From positions 1-12,815 of the forward strand of contig JAHHSA010000048.1 of assembly GCA_020025475.1 (NCBI GenBank): a stretch of 12,815 nucleotides of DNA, in the 5' to 3' direction. Below the pieces are notes generated by a model. That model made no database searches and was not told the origin of the DNA. It was given only the letters and a program-made list of their open reading frames with translations. A program made the translations under genes and the position numbers. The first letter of the stretch is position 1, and the number at the start of each line of letters is the position of its first letter. Positions 1-6,379 of the stretch are shown piece after piece. This DNA comes from Oscillibacter sp. GTDB taxonomy: Bacteria > Bacillota > Clostridia > Oscillospirales > Oscillospiraceae.

Positions 1-55
1 TGCCGTGGTCAACGTGAGCAATGATGGCGACGTTTCTCAATTGATTATTCTGCAT
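1..55 (-). CDS. typA: Translational GTPase TypA/BipA, N-terminal fragment
   Basis: Only the first 18 codons lie in the window; the gene continues beyond the left edge. On the minus strand the peptide begins MQNNQLRNVAIIAHVDHG, the start of the G1 (P-loop) region of the TypA/BipA family of ribosome-binding translational GTPases, which act in ribosome assembly and stress adaptation. The motif IAHVDHG is shared with other translation GTPases such as LepA, but the preceding NQLRNVAII context fits TypA best. An AGAAGGAGA ribosome site lies 5 bases upstream of the ATG, which fixes the start. A 6-bp GC-rich inverted repeat (72-77 with 92-97) sits just upstream of that site in the leader. The gene is divergent from serA. 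Confidence 0.8.
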   Translation of the reverse strand, partial: MQNNQLRNVAIIAHVDHG

Positions 56-171
56 AATTCTCTCCTTCTGTCCGCCGAACCAGAGGGGGCGCGGCGGCAA
101 TTCCGTTTATGGAAGCATCTGGATCTCTTGGCGAAACAGCCAGAATACTGTTTTTTCACATACATTTTTTA

Positions 172-200
172 ATTATAGTATGATTTTTTTTGCATTTCAA
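172..200 (-). promoter_or_regulatory. Sigma-A promoter of typA
   Basis: Read on the minus strand, TTGAAA (195-200) and a perfect TATAAT (172-177) are separated by 17 bases that include a run of A. Transcription would start near 165 and give a leader of about 110 bases before typA. Confidence 0.75.
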
Positions 201-325
201 TAGAAAATATCACATTTTTTCACAGAATGCGGACTTCTATCTGTTGAAACACACAAACCAGAACAAAGTGGTCGAATCTAACAAAGAAGGATGTCCATGA
301 ATGACGTATTTATGTCCTTTATACA

Positions 326-355
326 TTGACATTTACTGCGGCACTCTACTATAAT
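326..355 (+). promoter_or_regulatory. Sigma-A promoter of serA
   Basis: Perfect TTGACA (326-331) and perfect TATAAT (350-355) with an 18-base spacer. Initiation is expected near 362, leaving a leader of about 65 bases before the serA ATG at 427. No T-box or other recognisable riboswitch fits in that leader. Confidence 0.8.
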
Positions 356-426
356 GTTCCCTACGAATCAATAGCCAGAGCATGGAGGCTCCGGCGAGAG
401 ACAAGATGGGAGGAATCGATTCTATC

Positions 427-1602
427 ATGTACCGCATTCAGACATTCAACCAGATCTCCCCTGTGGGACTGGATAAATTCGACCCGGAGCGCTACAGCGT
501 CAGTACGGAACAGACCGATGAAGACGCCATTCTCCTACGTTCTGCCAAGCTTCTGGATGCACCCCTGGGGGAGCATTTGCTGGCAGTGGCCCGGGCGGGA
601 GTGGGCGTCAACAATATTCCGCTGGATCGATGCTCGGAACGGGGAATCGCTGTGTTCAACACGCCTGGTGCCAACGCCAACGCTGTGAAGGAACTGGTGC
701 TCTGCGCCATGCTGATGGGCTCCCGTGATGTGGACGGCTCCATTCGCTGGGTCCGGGACCAGGCGGCTGCCGGCGTGGATGTCACCCAGGTTGTGGAGAA
801 GGGTAAGTCCGCATTTGCGGGACCGGAACTTTACCGCAAGGCTCTGGGCGTCATTGGACTGGGAGCCATTGGCACGCTGGTGGCCAATATGGCCGTGGGC
901 CTGGGCATGGATGTCTACGGATACGATCCCTATCTGTCGGTGGACACGGCACTGCGGCTGGACCGTCACATCCATGTGGTCAAAGATCTCCGGGTGCTGT
1001 ACCGCAATGCGGATTATATCACGATCCATGTCCACTACACAGAAAAGACTGCCGGGATGATCAATGCAGAGGCCATGAGTGCTATGAAGCCCGGTGTCCG
1101 GTTCATCAACCTCTCCCGCGGGGAGATTGTGGACAACGATGCCATGGTCGCAGCGCTGGATACGGGGAAGGTGGCTGCCTACATCACGGACTTTCCTGAC
1201 AACCGCCTGGTGGCAACGCCCCACGTCATTGCCATGCCCCACCTCGGCGCCTCCACACCGGAGAGCGAGCAGAACTGCTCTGTGATGGCGGTGGAGGAGC
1301 TGATGGACTATCTGGAAAACGGCAATATCCGCAACAGTGTGAATCTGCCGTCCATATCCATGGAGCGCAGCGGTGTGATGCGGCTGTGCATGATCCATCG
1401 AAACGTCCCGGCCATGCTGGCCAACATCACCACACTTCTGAGCCGGAACCAGGCCAACGTGGAGAATTTGAGCAATAAGTCCAGGGATGAACTGGCCTAT
1501 ACCGTGGTGGATCTGAATACCTGCATCGAGCCGGAAATCATTGAGGAGGTTAGACGCCTGCCCAATATGCTCCGTGTCCGTGTCCTGGTGGACGAGATGT
1601 AA
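427..1602 (+). CDS. serA: D-3-phosphoglycerate dehydrogenase with ACT domain
   Basis: First step of serine synthesis: NAD-dependent oxidation of 3-phosphoglycerate to 3-phosphohydroxypyruvate, in the cytosol. The 391-residue protein matches the short, one-ACT type found in Clostridia. It has an N-terminal substrate domain with the ARAGVGVNNIPLDRC stretch, a Rossmann fold with GLGAIG at 144-149 and the cofactor-selecting D167, an active-site R231 in LSRGEIVD, and H272 in PHLGAS. A C-terminal ACT domain (about 318-391) is a likely serine-sensing or oligomerisation module. The start at 427 is preferred over an in-frame ATG at 382, because homologues begin near MYRIQTFN and a GGGAGGA ribosome site lies 12 bases upstream of 427. 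The gene stands alone under a strong promoter; serC and serB are not adjacent. Enzymes of this subfamily can also act on other 2-hydroxyacids, but the overall match is to SerA. Confidence 0.88.
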   Translation: MYRIQTFNQISPVGLDKFDPERYSVSTEQTDEDAILLRSAKLLDAPLGEHLLAVARAGVGVNNIPLDRCSERGIAVFNTPGANANAVKELVLCAMLMGSRDVDGSIRWVRDQAAAGVDVTQVVEKGKSAFAGPELYRKALGVIGLGAIGTLVANMAVGLGMDVYGYDPYLSVDTALRLDRHIHVVKDLRVLYRNADYITIHVHYTEKTAGMINAEAMSAMKPGVRFINLSRGEIVDNDAMVAALDTGKVAAYITDFPDNRLVATPHVIAMPHLGASTPESEQNCSVMAVEELMDYLENGNIRNSVNLPSISMERSGVMRLCMIHRNVPAMLANITTLLSRNQANVENLSNKSRDELAYTVVDLNTCIEPEIIEEVRRLPNMLRVRVLVDEM

Positions 1603-1639
1603 GGCGGGAGCACCGGACGGGTTCTGCAGCGGGTTTTCA

Positions 1640-1668
1640 TTGACAGAGTGGTAGAAAGCGGGTACAAT
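1640..1668 (+). promoter_or_regulatory. Sigma-A promoter of tRNA-Arg
   Basis: TTGACA (1640-1645), a 17-base spacer and TACAAT (1663-1668). Initiation near 1675 gives a precursor with about 14 bases of 5' leader. The promoter lies only 37 bases after the serA stop codon, and no serA terminator is visible, so read-through from serA is possible. Confidence 0.75.
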
Positions 1669-1688
1669 AAGCCTGCAACCATTCTCAT

Positions 1689-1765
1689 GTCTCTGTAGCT
1701 CAGCAGGATAGAGCATTCGCCTCCTAAGCGAAAGGCCGGGCGTTCGAATCGCCCCAGGGACGCCA
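1689..1765 (+). tRNA. tRNA-Arg, anticodon CCU (decodes AGG)
   Basis: A complete 77-base cloverleaf can be folded by eye. The acceptor stem GTCTCTG pairs with CAGGGAC (one G-U), and the D arm is GCTC/GAGC. The anticodon arm is TTCGC/GCGAA with loop CTCCTAA, giving anticodon CCT. The T arm is GGGCG/CGCCC with loop TTCGAAT. The discriminator is G1762 and CCA is encoded at 1763-1765. It has its own promoter and an intrinsic terminator immediately downstream, so it is a single-gene unit. tRNA 3' ends are frequent integration sites, and decayed mobile DNA follows on this side. Confidence 0.95.
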
Positions 1766-1771
1766 GAGTAC

Positions 1772-1815
1772 AAAGCCGGAAAACCTTGATTTTACTAGGT
1801 TTTCCGGCTTTCTTA
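1772..1815 (+). terminator. Intrinsic terminator after tRNA-Arg
   Basis: A 15-bp perfect stem (1772-1786 with 1797-1811, starting AAAGCCGG) with a 10-base loop, running into TTTCTTAT. It begins 7 bases after the tRNA CCA. Confidence 0.85.
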
Positions 1816-1865
1816 TATCCAATGCATCCGCAATAAAATTCAAACTTGCAACAAATCCCGCTTAG

Positions 1866-2066
1866 CAAACTCATCCCCTGCTAATCAAAAACAAACCAAT
1901 ACAGTCCAAGGAAACCGGTTCCAACTGGGTACGTGCATATTGTGAAGAATGCCAAAACAAGGATGCCGCGATGTCAGAATTACAACGCACAAAGGAACTT
2001 CGTCGTCTCCGGAAAAGGAAGGCAGATATCGTGTCCTTGGCGGCATTGGAGGGCAACGGGCCATGA
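1866..2066 (+). pseudogene. Unrecognised plus-strand open frame, probable gene remnant
   Basis: Between a TAG at 1863-1865 and a TGA at 2064-2066 this frame reads as a plausible protein. It has a CEEC pair within VRAYCEECQNKD (zinc-knuckle-like), then a strongly charged helical stretch around ELQRTKELRRLRKRKADI. No start codon with a ribosome site precedes the CEEC part; the only ATG (1971) has none either. I do not recognise the family. An opposing minus-strand frame is also open over much of this stretch, so coding on either strand is unproven. It lies between the tRNA and a broken IS110 transposase, which supports reading the whole stretch as decayed mobile DNA. Confidence 0.25.
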
Positions 2067-2144
2067 AAGTTTTTCCGCACGAGAAAATATCTTTCTCAGC
2101 AAAACAACAATTCTCAAATATGGAATCAAGATCTCTAAATACGG

Positions 2145-2525
2145 GAACCTTGTCGAATGCGGATCTAGTGGGTGACTTTCGCTCCTTGTTGTGATATGCT
2201 GTACCCGCATAAGTGTTGAGGCCTGCATCAGATACCAGAATAGATGCAATCATATAAGCGTCCGGACGATGGACCCTTGCCTCTTATGGTGAGGCTCATT
2301 CAGCAGAGGTTTGCTTGCAGAGAATCAAGACAGAGGAGGTCACACCGTTGTCAACAGGGAATCTCAGCAGATTGTGGTGATAGTGTCCGCTTGCCTCAAG
2401 CCCTGCTGTTAGTTTGCCCTGTGGTGTTGTGAGGTCAATGCACCAGCCAAAATCTCCTGGTTGACATGAGGCATGAAGCGATCCCGTTTGTCTGTTGCAG
2501 TGTCAATACCAACAATCCACAGCAT
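2145..2525 (-). pseudogene. IS110-family transposase, broken N-terminal remnant
   Basis: On the minus strand from 2525 the translation starts MLWIVGIDTATDKRDRF, which matches the N-terminus of IS110/IS492 DEDD transposases, including the first acidic residue in GID. After a frame change the second frame carries LEASGHYHHNLLRFPVDNG (family: LEATGHY...LLDNG). A further segment reads RPDAYMIASILVSDAGL, TYAGTAYHNKERKSPTR and FDKV, corresponding to the family's D-AR-IA-ML-SDV / YH-EELKSLTR block. At least one frameshift and two in-frame stops interrupt it, and recognisable similarity ends near 2145, so the C-terminal catalytic serine domain is absent. The boundaries are approximate. The minus frame stays open to 1885 without further recognisable similarity. 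IS110 elements generally lack terminal inverted repeats, so element ends cannot be drawn. Confidence 0.7.
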
Positions 2526-2604
2526 CCCCCTACCGTATAGCATACAGCCCTTGGAGAGGGGCTTTAAAAACTACTACTCTATCATACAGGGAGGAATCCA
2601 TTGC

Positions 2605-5127
2605 ATGAAACAATTCCATGTCACAGGCATGAGCTGCGCAGCCTGCAGCGCCCGTGTCGAAAAGGCTGTTTCCAATTTACCCGGCGTCACCAGCTGTTCG
2701 GTCAGTCTGCTGACCAACTCCATGGGCGTGGAAGGCTCCGCTTCTGATGCGGAGATCATCGCCGCGGTGGAAAACGCCGGTTACGGTGCTGCCAGGAAGG
2801 GCGCCTCTGCAGCCGCCACTCCCATGTCTGACGCCGCCGACGCCCTGGCAGACCACGAGACGCCAGTACTGCGGAAGAGACTGTTTGCCTCTCTGGGCTT
2901 CCTGCTCGTGCTGATGTATGTGTCCATGGGACACACCATGTGGGGCTGGCATGTCCCTGCCTTCCTGGCTGAAAACCCCGTTGCCAACGGCATTTTCCAA
3001 ATGCTCTTCTCCGGCATTGTGATGGTCATCAACCAAAAGTTCTTTATCAGCGGCTTCAAAGCTCTGTGGAACCGGGCGCCCAACATGGACACCCTGGTTG
3101 CCTTAGGCTCCGCTGCGTCCTTTGGCTGGAGTGTCTACGCCCTCTTTGCCATGAGTGGTCAGGTGCTCCACGGCAACATGGAGATGGCGATGCACTATTT
3201 GCACGAATTCTACTTTGAATCCGCCGCCATGATCCTGACCCTCATCACTGTGGGCAAAATGCTGGAAGCCCGGTCCAAGGGCAAAACCACCGACGCACTG
3301 AAAGGACTCATGAATCTCTCCCCCAAGACCGCCGTTCTGGTACGGGATGGTGCAGAAGTAGAGGTCCCCATCGAACAGGTTCACAAGGGTGACATTTTCG
3401 TGGTTCGTCCCGGTGAAGCAATCCCTGTGGACGGCATCATCCAGGAGGGCTCCAGCGCCGTGAACGAATCCGCTTTGACCGGAGAGTCCATACCTGTGGA
3501 CAAAGAGGTCGGTGACGTTGTCTCTGCTGCTACCACCAACACCTCCGGCTTTCTCCGCTGCGAGGCCACTCGTGTGGGGGAGGACACCACCCTCTCCCAG
3601 ATCATCCAGATGGTCAGCGATGCTGCCGCCACCAAGGCCCCCATCGCCAAGATTGCCGACAAGGTCTCCGGTATTTTTGTTCCCGCCGTCATCGGCATCT
3701 CCTTTGCCACATTCCTCGTCTGGCTGCTGTTCCGGGAACCTGGTTATGCGCTGGCACGGGCCATCTCCGTACTGGTCATCAGCTGCCCCTGCGCGCTGGG
3801 CCTTGCAACTCCTGTGGCTATCATGGTTGGCAATGGCCTGGGTGCCAAAAACGGTATTCTGTTCAAGACTGCTGTCTCTCTGGAAGAAACCGGCCGAATT
3901 CGTGTGGTCGCTCTGGACAAGACCGGCACCATCACCTCCGGTGAACCTAAAGTCACGAATGTGCTGCCAGCGGAGGGCTACACCGAGGAAAGCCTGCTGT
4001 CTCTTGCGTACGCACTGGAGGTCAAGAGCGAACATCCCTTGGCCCGCGCGATTGTGGCCTGCGCCGAGGAGCAGAACCTGGTCTCCCAGGAAGTTACCGA
4101 GTTTACTGCCCTACCCGGCAATGGCCTTACCGCCAGAAAAGATGGCAAAACCCTCTACGGCGGCAGTTCCACCTTTATCGCCACGGTGGCTGCTGTCCCC
4201 GATAGACTGCGTCAAAAGGCCACAGAGCTGGCAGAACAGGGGAAGACGCCCCTGTTTTTCAGCGAAAACGGCAAATTGGCCGGCGTTATTGCTGTGGCTG
4301 ATACCATCAAGCCCGATAGTCCGCAGGCTGTCAAGGAACTGCAAAACATGGGCATCCATGTGGTCATGCTCACCGGTGACAACGAGCGCACCGCCCGAGC
4401 CATTGGCAGCCTGGCCGGTGTGGATGAGGTGATCGCAGGCGTCCTGCCAGACGGCAAGGAAGCGGTGATTCGTTCTCTGCAAAAACGCGGCAAGGTCGCC
4501 ATGGTGGGTGACGGCATCAACGATGCCCCCGCCTTGACCCGTGCTGACATTGGCATCGCCATCGGCGCCGGTGCGGACATTGCCATTGACGCTGCGGACC
4601 TGGTGCTGATGCACAGCCGCCTCAGTGACGTGCCCGCTGCCATCCGTCTCAGCCGTGCCACCCTGCGCAATATCCATGAAAATCTCTTCTGGGCGTTCTT
4701 CTACAACGCCATCGGGATTCCCCTGGCAGCCGGTGTGTTTGTTTCCTTCGGCCTGACCCTGAATCCCATGTTCGGTGCAGCCGCCATGAGCCTTTCCAGC
4801 TTCTGCGTAGTGACCAACGCCCTGCGCCTCAACCTCTTTAAGCTCCATGACGCAAGTCATGATAAAAAGCTTCGTGAAAACCATGAAAACCATATGAATG
4901 CAAAGGAGATTTATGCTATGACGAAGACCATGAAGATCGAAGGCATGATGTGCGGCCACTGTGAGGCCCGCGTAAAGAAGGCCCTGGAGGGCATTGACGG
5001 TGTCGAGACCGCGGAAGTCAGCCACACCGCTGGCACCGCCGTCGTTACACTCAAGGAAGATGTAGCCAACGACGTGCTCAAGAGCGCTGTGGAGGCTCAG
5101 GACTACAAGGTCCTGTCCGTGGAGTAA
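2605..5127 (+). CDS. copA: Copper-exporting P1B-type ATPase with N- and C-terminal metal-binding domains
   Basis: An 840-residue membrane pump that exports Cu(I) at the cost of ATP. An N-terminal HMA domain carries GMSCAAC (C11, C14). Membrane helices follow, then the actuator motif TGES (292-295), the intramembrane CPC (394-396) that defines copper/silver transport, the phosphorylation loop DKTGT with D438, the HP motif in SEHPLARAI, and the hinge GDGINDAP (635-642). The last helix holds the copper-type MSLSSFCVVTNALRLN. A histidine-rich linker (roughly 745-770) then leads to a complete second HMA domain with MMCGHC (C783, C786), in effect a fused CopZ. The start at 2605 has AGGGAGG 10 bases upstream and matches family N-termini. 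The in-frame ATG at 2473 would read through the IS110 remnant and is rejected. No copper-sensor gene is adjacent, and I see no convincing CsoR or CopY operator upstream. Confidence 0.93.
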   Translation: MKQFHVTGMSCAACSARVEKAVSNLPGVTSCSVSLLTNSMGVEGSASDAEIIAAVENAGYGAARKGASAAATPMSDAADALADHETPVLRKRLFASLGFLLVLMYVSMGHTMWGWHVPAFLAENPVANGIFQMLFSGIVMVINQKFFISGFKALWNRAPNMDTLVALGSAASFGWSVYALFAMSGQVLHGNMEMAMHYLHEFYFESAAMILTLITVGKMLEARSKGKTTDALKGLMNLSPKTAVLVRDGAEVEVPIEQVHKGDIFVVRPGEAIPVDGIIQEGSSAVNESALTGESIPVDKEVGDVVSAATTNTSGFLRCEATRVGEDTTLSQIIQMVSDAAATKAPIAKIADKVSGIFVPAVIGISFATFLVWLLFREPGYALARAISVLVISCPCALGLATPVAIMVGNGLGAKNGILFKTAVSLEETGRIRVVALDKTGTITSGEPKVTNVLPAEGYTEESLLSLAYALEVKSEHPLARAIVACAEEQNLVSQEVTEFTALPGNGLTARKDGKTLYGGSSTFIATVAAVPDRLRQKATELAEQGKTPLFFSENGKLAGVIAVADTIKPDSPQAVKELQNMGIHVVMLTGDNERTARAIGSLAGVDEVIAGVLPDGKEAVIRSLQKRGKVAMVGDGINDAPALTRADIGIAIGAGADIAIDAADLVLMHSRLSDVPAAIRLSRATLRNIHENLFWAFFYNAIGIPLAAGVFVSFGLTLNPMFGAAAMSLSSFCVVTNALRLNLFKLHDASHDKKLRENHENHMNAKEIYAMTKTMKIEGMMCGHCEARVKKALEGIDGVETAEVSHTAGTAVVTLKEDVANDVLKSAVEAQDYKVLSVE
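4876..4893 (+). repeat. Tandem 9-bp duplication in the copA linker
   Basis: GAAAACCAT occurs twice in direct succession and in frame, encoding ENH-ENH. It lies in the linker between the ATPase core and the C-terminal CopZ-like domain, shortly before the internal ribosome site. Confidence 0.8.
4902..4920 (+). promoter_or_regulatory. copZ: Internal ribosome site and ATG for a stand-alone CopZ-like chaperone
   Basis: AAAGGAG (4902-4908) lies 9 bases before an ATG at 4918 that is in frame with copA. From that ATG to the copA stop the product would be 69 residues, the size of a free CopZ copper chaperone, beginning MTKTMKIEGMMCGHCEARVK. The same codons therefore encode both the fused C-terminal domain of CopA and, potentially, a separate soluble chaperone. 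The site could be a working second start or the relic of a copA-copZ gene fusion. The sequence alone does not decide between them. Confidence 0.55.
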
Positions 5128-5146
5128 CATTCGTATATCCCCTCGC

Positions 5147-5180
5147 ATGGGCGGGCCGCAGAATGCTGTGGCCCGCCCAT
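5147..5180 (+). terminator. Hairpin terminator after copA
   Basis: A 15-bp stem (5147-5161 with 5166-5180, one G-U) with tetraloop AATG and a core of GGGCGGGCC. It starts 20 bases after the copA stop. The downstream tract is GGCTTTGTA, a weak T run, so termination may be partial. Confidence 0.65.
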
Positions 5181-5300
5181 GGCTTTGTACAATGAAGTTT
5201 GTAAATGTGAGCAGGCAATAGACAAGCCATGAGAGCTCTTGTGCTGACGAGATCGGCTGACTCTGGAAAAACTTCTTTCAAAACAGTGTTATTTTTCTGT

Positions 5301-5329
5301 TGACAGTTTGGGCAATGCGTGCTATGATA
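5301..5329 (+). promoter_or_regulatory. Promoter of the DUF2325-DUF3793-flavodoxin operon
   Basis: Perfect TTGACA (5301-5306), a 17-base spacer and TATGAT (5324-5329). Initiation falls near 5336, directly against the first TTAG/CTAA dyad. A repressor bound there would block initiation. The leader to the first ATG is about 100 bases. Confidence 0.75.
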
Positions 5330-5336
5330 ACAACAG

Positions 5337-5354
5337 TTAGTTAGAACTAACTAA
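5337..5354. promoter_or_regulatory. Putative DtxR/IdeR-type iron operator 1
   Basis: An A/T-rich dyad made of TTAG and CTAA units, with the core TTAGAACTAACTAA at 5341-5354 and further GTTA bases on its left. The DtxR/IdeR consensus is an interrupted palindrome of TTAGGTTAG / CTAACCTAA halves, which this resembles. Its position on the transcription start fits iron-dependent repression. The regulator gene is not in the window, and a MntR-type or unrelated repressor is possible. Confidence 0.5.
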
Positions 5355-5367
5355 TAGATCATCAACA

Positions 5368-5383
5368 TGTGCCGAGAGGCACA
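5368..5383 (+). other. Short GAGA-tetraloop hairpin in the operon leader
   Basis: TGTGCC pairs with GGCACA around a GAGA (GNRA) tetraloop. It lies between the two dyads and is followed by A residues rather than T, so it is not an intrinsic terminator. It might affect mRNA stability. Confidence 0.4.
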
Positions 5384-5398
5384 AAAAATTTCACGTAT

Positions 5399-5416
5399 AG
5401 TTAGTTGCTTCTAACT
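5399..5416. promoter_or_regulatory. Putative DtxR/IdeR-type iron operator 2
   Basis: AGTTAG (5399-5404) and CTAACT (5411-5416) are perfect inverted halves separated by six bases. They repeat the half-site of operator 1 about 60 bases downstream and end 6 bases before the AGGAGG of the first gene. In the mRNA the same halves could form a hairpin next to the ribosome site. Confidence 0.45.
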
Positions 5417-5435
5417 GCGAAGAGGAGGATACACC

Positions 5436-5717
5436 ATGAGTATTGTAATCATCGGCGGCAATGATTGTATGGCCAGCCGATATAAGCAGTTGTGCAAGGA
5501 ACGGAAATGTAAGGCAAAGGTCTTTACCCAGCCCCAGGGAATCCGGGAGCAGATGGGCAGCCCAGACCTCCTGGTGTTTTTCACCAATACGGTGTCCCAC
5601 AAAATGATTCACACCGCCACGGCGGCCTTTCCCGGCGATCCCTCTCAGATTGTGCGGTGTCATTCCAGTTCCATGAGCGCCCTCAAGAAGATTTTGGACC
5701 AGTATGCAGCAGTGTGA
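5436..5717 (+). CDS. DUF2325 family protein
   Basis: A 93-residue protein beginning MSIVIIGGNDCM, the hallmark start of DUF2325: a small Rossmann-like alpha/beta domain of unknown biochemical function. Conserved-looking features are the GGNDCM turn (C11), C20 and C25 in the first half, the central PDLLVFFTNTVSHKM block, and VRCHSSSMSALKKIL near the C-terminus (C75). Several cysteines and the phosphate-loop-like GGN suggest a nucleotide or redox/metal role, but that is inference. AGGAGG lies 7 bases before the ATG. It is the first gene of a three-gene operon (gaps of 50 and 63 bases) ending in flavodoxin, behind a putative iron-box promoter, so a role in iron limitation is the best contextual guess. 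Confidence 0.8.
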   Translation: MSIVIIGGNDCMASRYKQLCKERKCKAKVFTQPQGIREQMGSPDLLVFFTNTVSHKMIHTATAAFPGDPSQIVRCHSSSMSALKKILDQYAAV

Positions 5718-5767
5718 CAGGCCAGTTGTATAGACGCCTGAATCAGAACATTGGATAGGAGGATATT

Positions 5768-6316
5768 GTGTCAACGGGAACCATTGTGCATCAGTGCGCA
5801 CCTGTGCTGGCGGGTCTGAAGGCTGGAAATCTGTTTCCGGTCCCCAGTGATGAGCAGAAGGATCTGCTGGATACCATTGATGCGCTCAATGAGCTGCTGG
5901 CCGACAAGGGTGTCCGTTTTGCAGTGATGAAACGCTGCCGGGGCATTGTACTGATCTATGCCTACCGGAAGAACCAGCTGGAAGCGATACTCTGCGACCG
6001 GGAAGTCCAGACGTTTCTGGGGGAGTACGGATATTCGGATTTTGAGATTGACGCTTGCCTGACCAGACTGAGAGAGCGGCTGATGGATGAGAATTTTCCA
6101 CACGATGTTGGTGTGTTCCTGGACTATCCGCTGGCGGATATCAAGGCGTTTATTGTCAACAAGGGCTGCAACTGCCCCTGTTCCGGCTGCTGGAAGGCCT
6201 ATACCAATGTGGATGAGGCAAAGAAGAAGTTTGCTTCCTTCAAGACGTGTACGGAGCTTTACAGCCGGTACTACGATGCCGGTATGGATATCAGCCGCCT
6301 GACGGTGGCCGGATAA
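5768..6316 (+). CDS. DUF3793 family protein with a cysteine cluster
   Basis: A 182-residue soluble protein matching DUF3793, a family of unknown function found mainly in anaerobic Firmicutes. The N-terminal block, with HQCAPVLAGLKAGNLF at 8-23, and the middle KRCRGIVLIYAYRKNQLE are typical of it. Residues 134-141 read CNCPCSGC, so C134, C136, C138 and C141 form a tight cluster that could bind iron, zinc or an Fe-S centre (inference). W142 and a KAYTNVDEAKKKFASFKTC tail follow. The start is GTG at 5768: AGGAGG ends 5 bases before it, and no better ATG exists. From memory, DUF3793 genes often lie next to flavodoxin or Feo genes, which agrees with the flavodoxin directly downstream. No membrane segment or signal peptide is evident. 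Confidence 0.8.
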   Translation: MSTGTIVHQCAPVLAGLKAGNLFPVPSDEQKDLLDTIDALNELLADKGVRFAVMKRCRGIVLIYAYRKNQLEAILCDREVQTFLGEYGYSDFEIDACLTRLRERLMDENFPHDVGVFLDYPLADIKAFIVNKGCNCPCSGCWKAYTNVDEAKKKFASFKTCTELYSRYYDAGMDISRLTVAG

Positions 6317-6379
6317 GATGAATTTTGTAAATCTCTGACTTTTGAGTCGGATCAATGAACAATGAAAGGAATTCTGAAT

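Noticed and set aside
298..330. Ten-codon leader peptide MNDVFMSFIH with a decent ribosome site ahead of serA
   Set aside because: It ends inside the serA -35 box, so it would not be on the serA transcript; it contains no serine-codon run of the kind used in attenuation.
535..1773. 412-codon minus-strand open frame over serA and the tRNA
   Set aside because: It is histidine-rich with no recognisable domain, runs antisense through a clear SerA and a tRNA, and is typical of GC-rich shadow frames.
2546..2563. AGCCC-N8-GGGCT dyad before copA as a copper-sensor operator
   Set aside because: The arms are only five bases and do not match the CopY TACAnnTGTA or the GC-rich CsoR pattern; too weak to call.
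2473..2604. Longer copA start at ATG 2473 adding 44 residues
   Set aside because: The extension reads through the plus strand of the IS110 remnant, has no ribosome site, and homologues start at the MKQFHVTGMSC region, where AGGGAGG is well placed.
3103..4035. Long minus-strand open frame over copA, and another at 4111-5148
   Set aside because: Both are antisense to invariant P-type ATPase motifs, rich in G, D and H, and without any family features.
5368..5390. Leader hairpin as an attenuator or terminator
   Set aside because: The stem is followed by A residues and not by a T run, and no competing antiterminator stem was found by eye.
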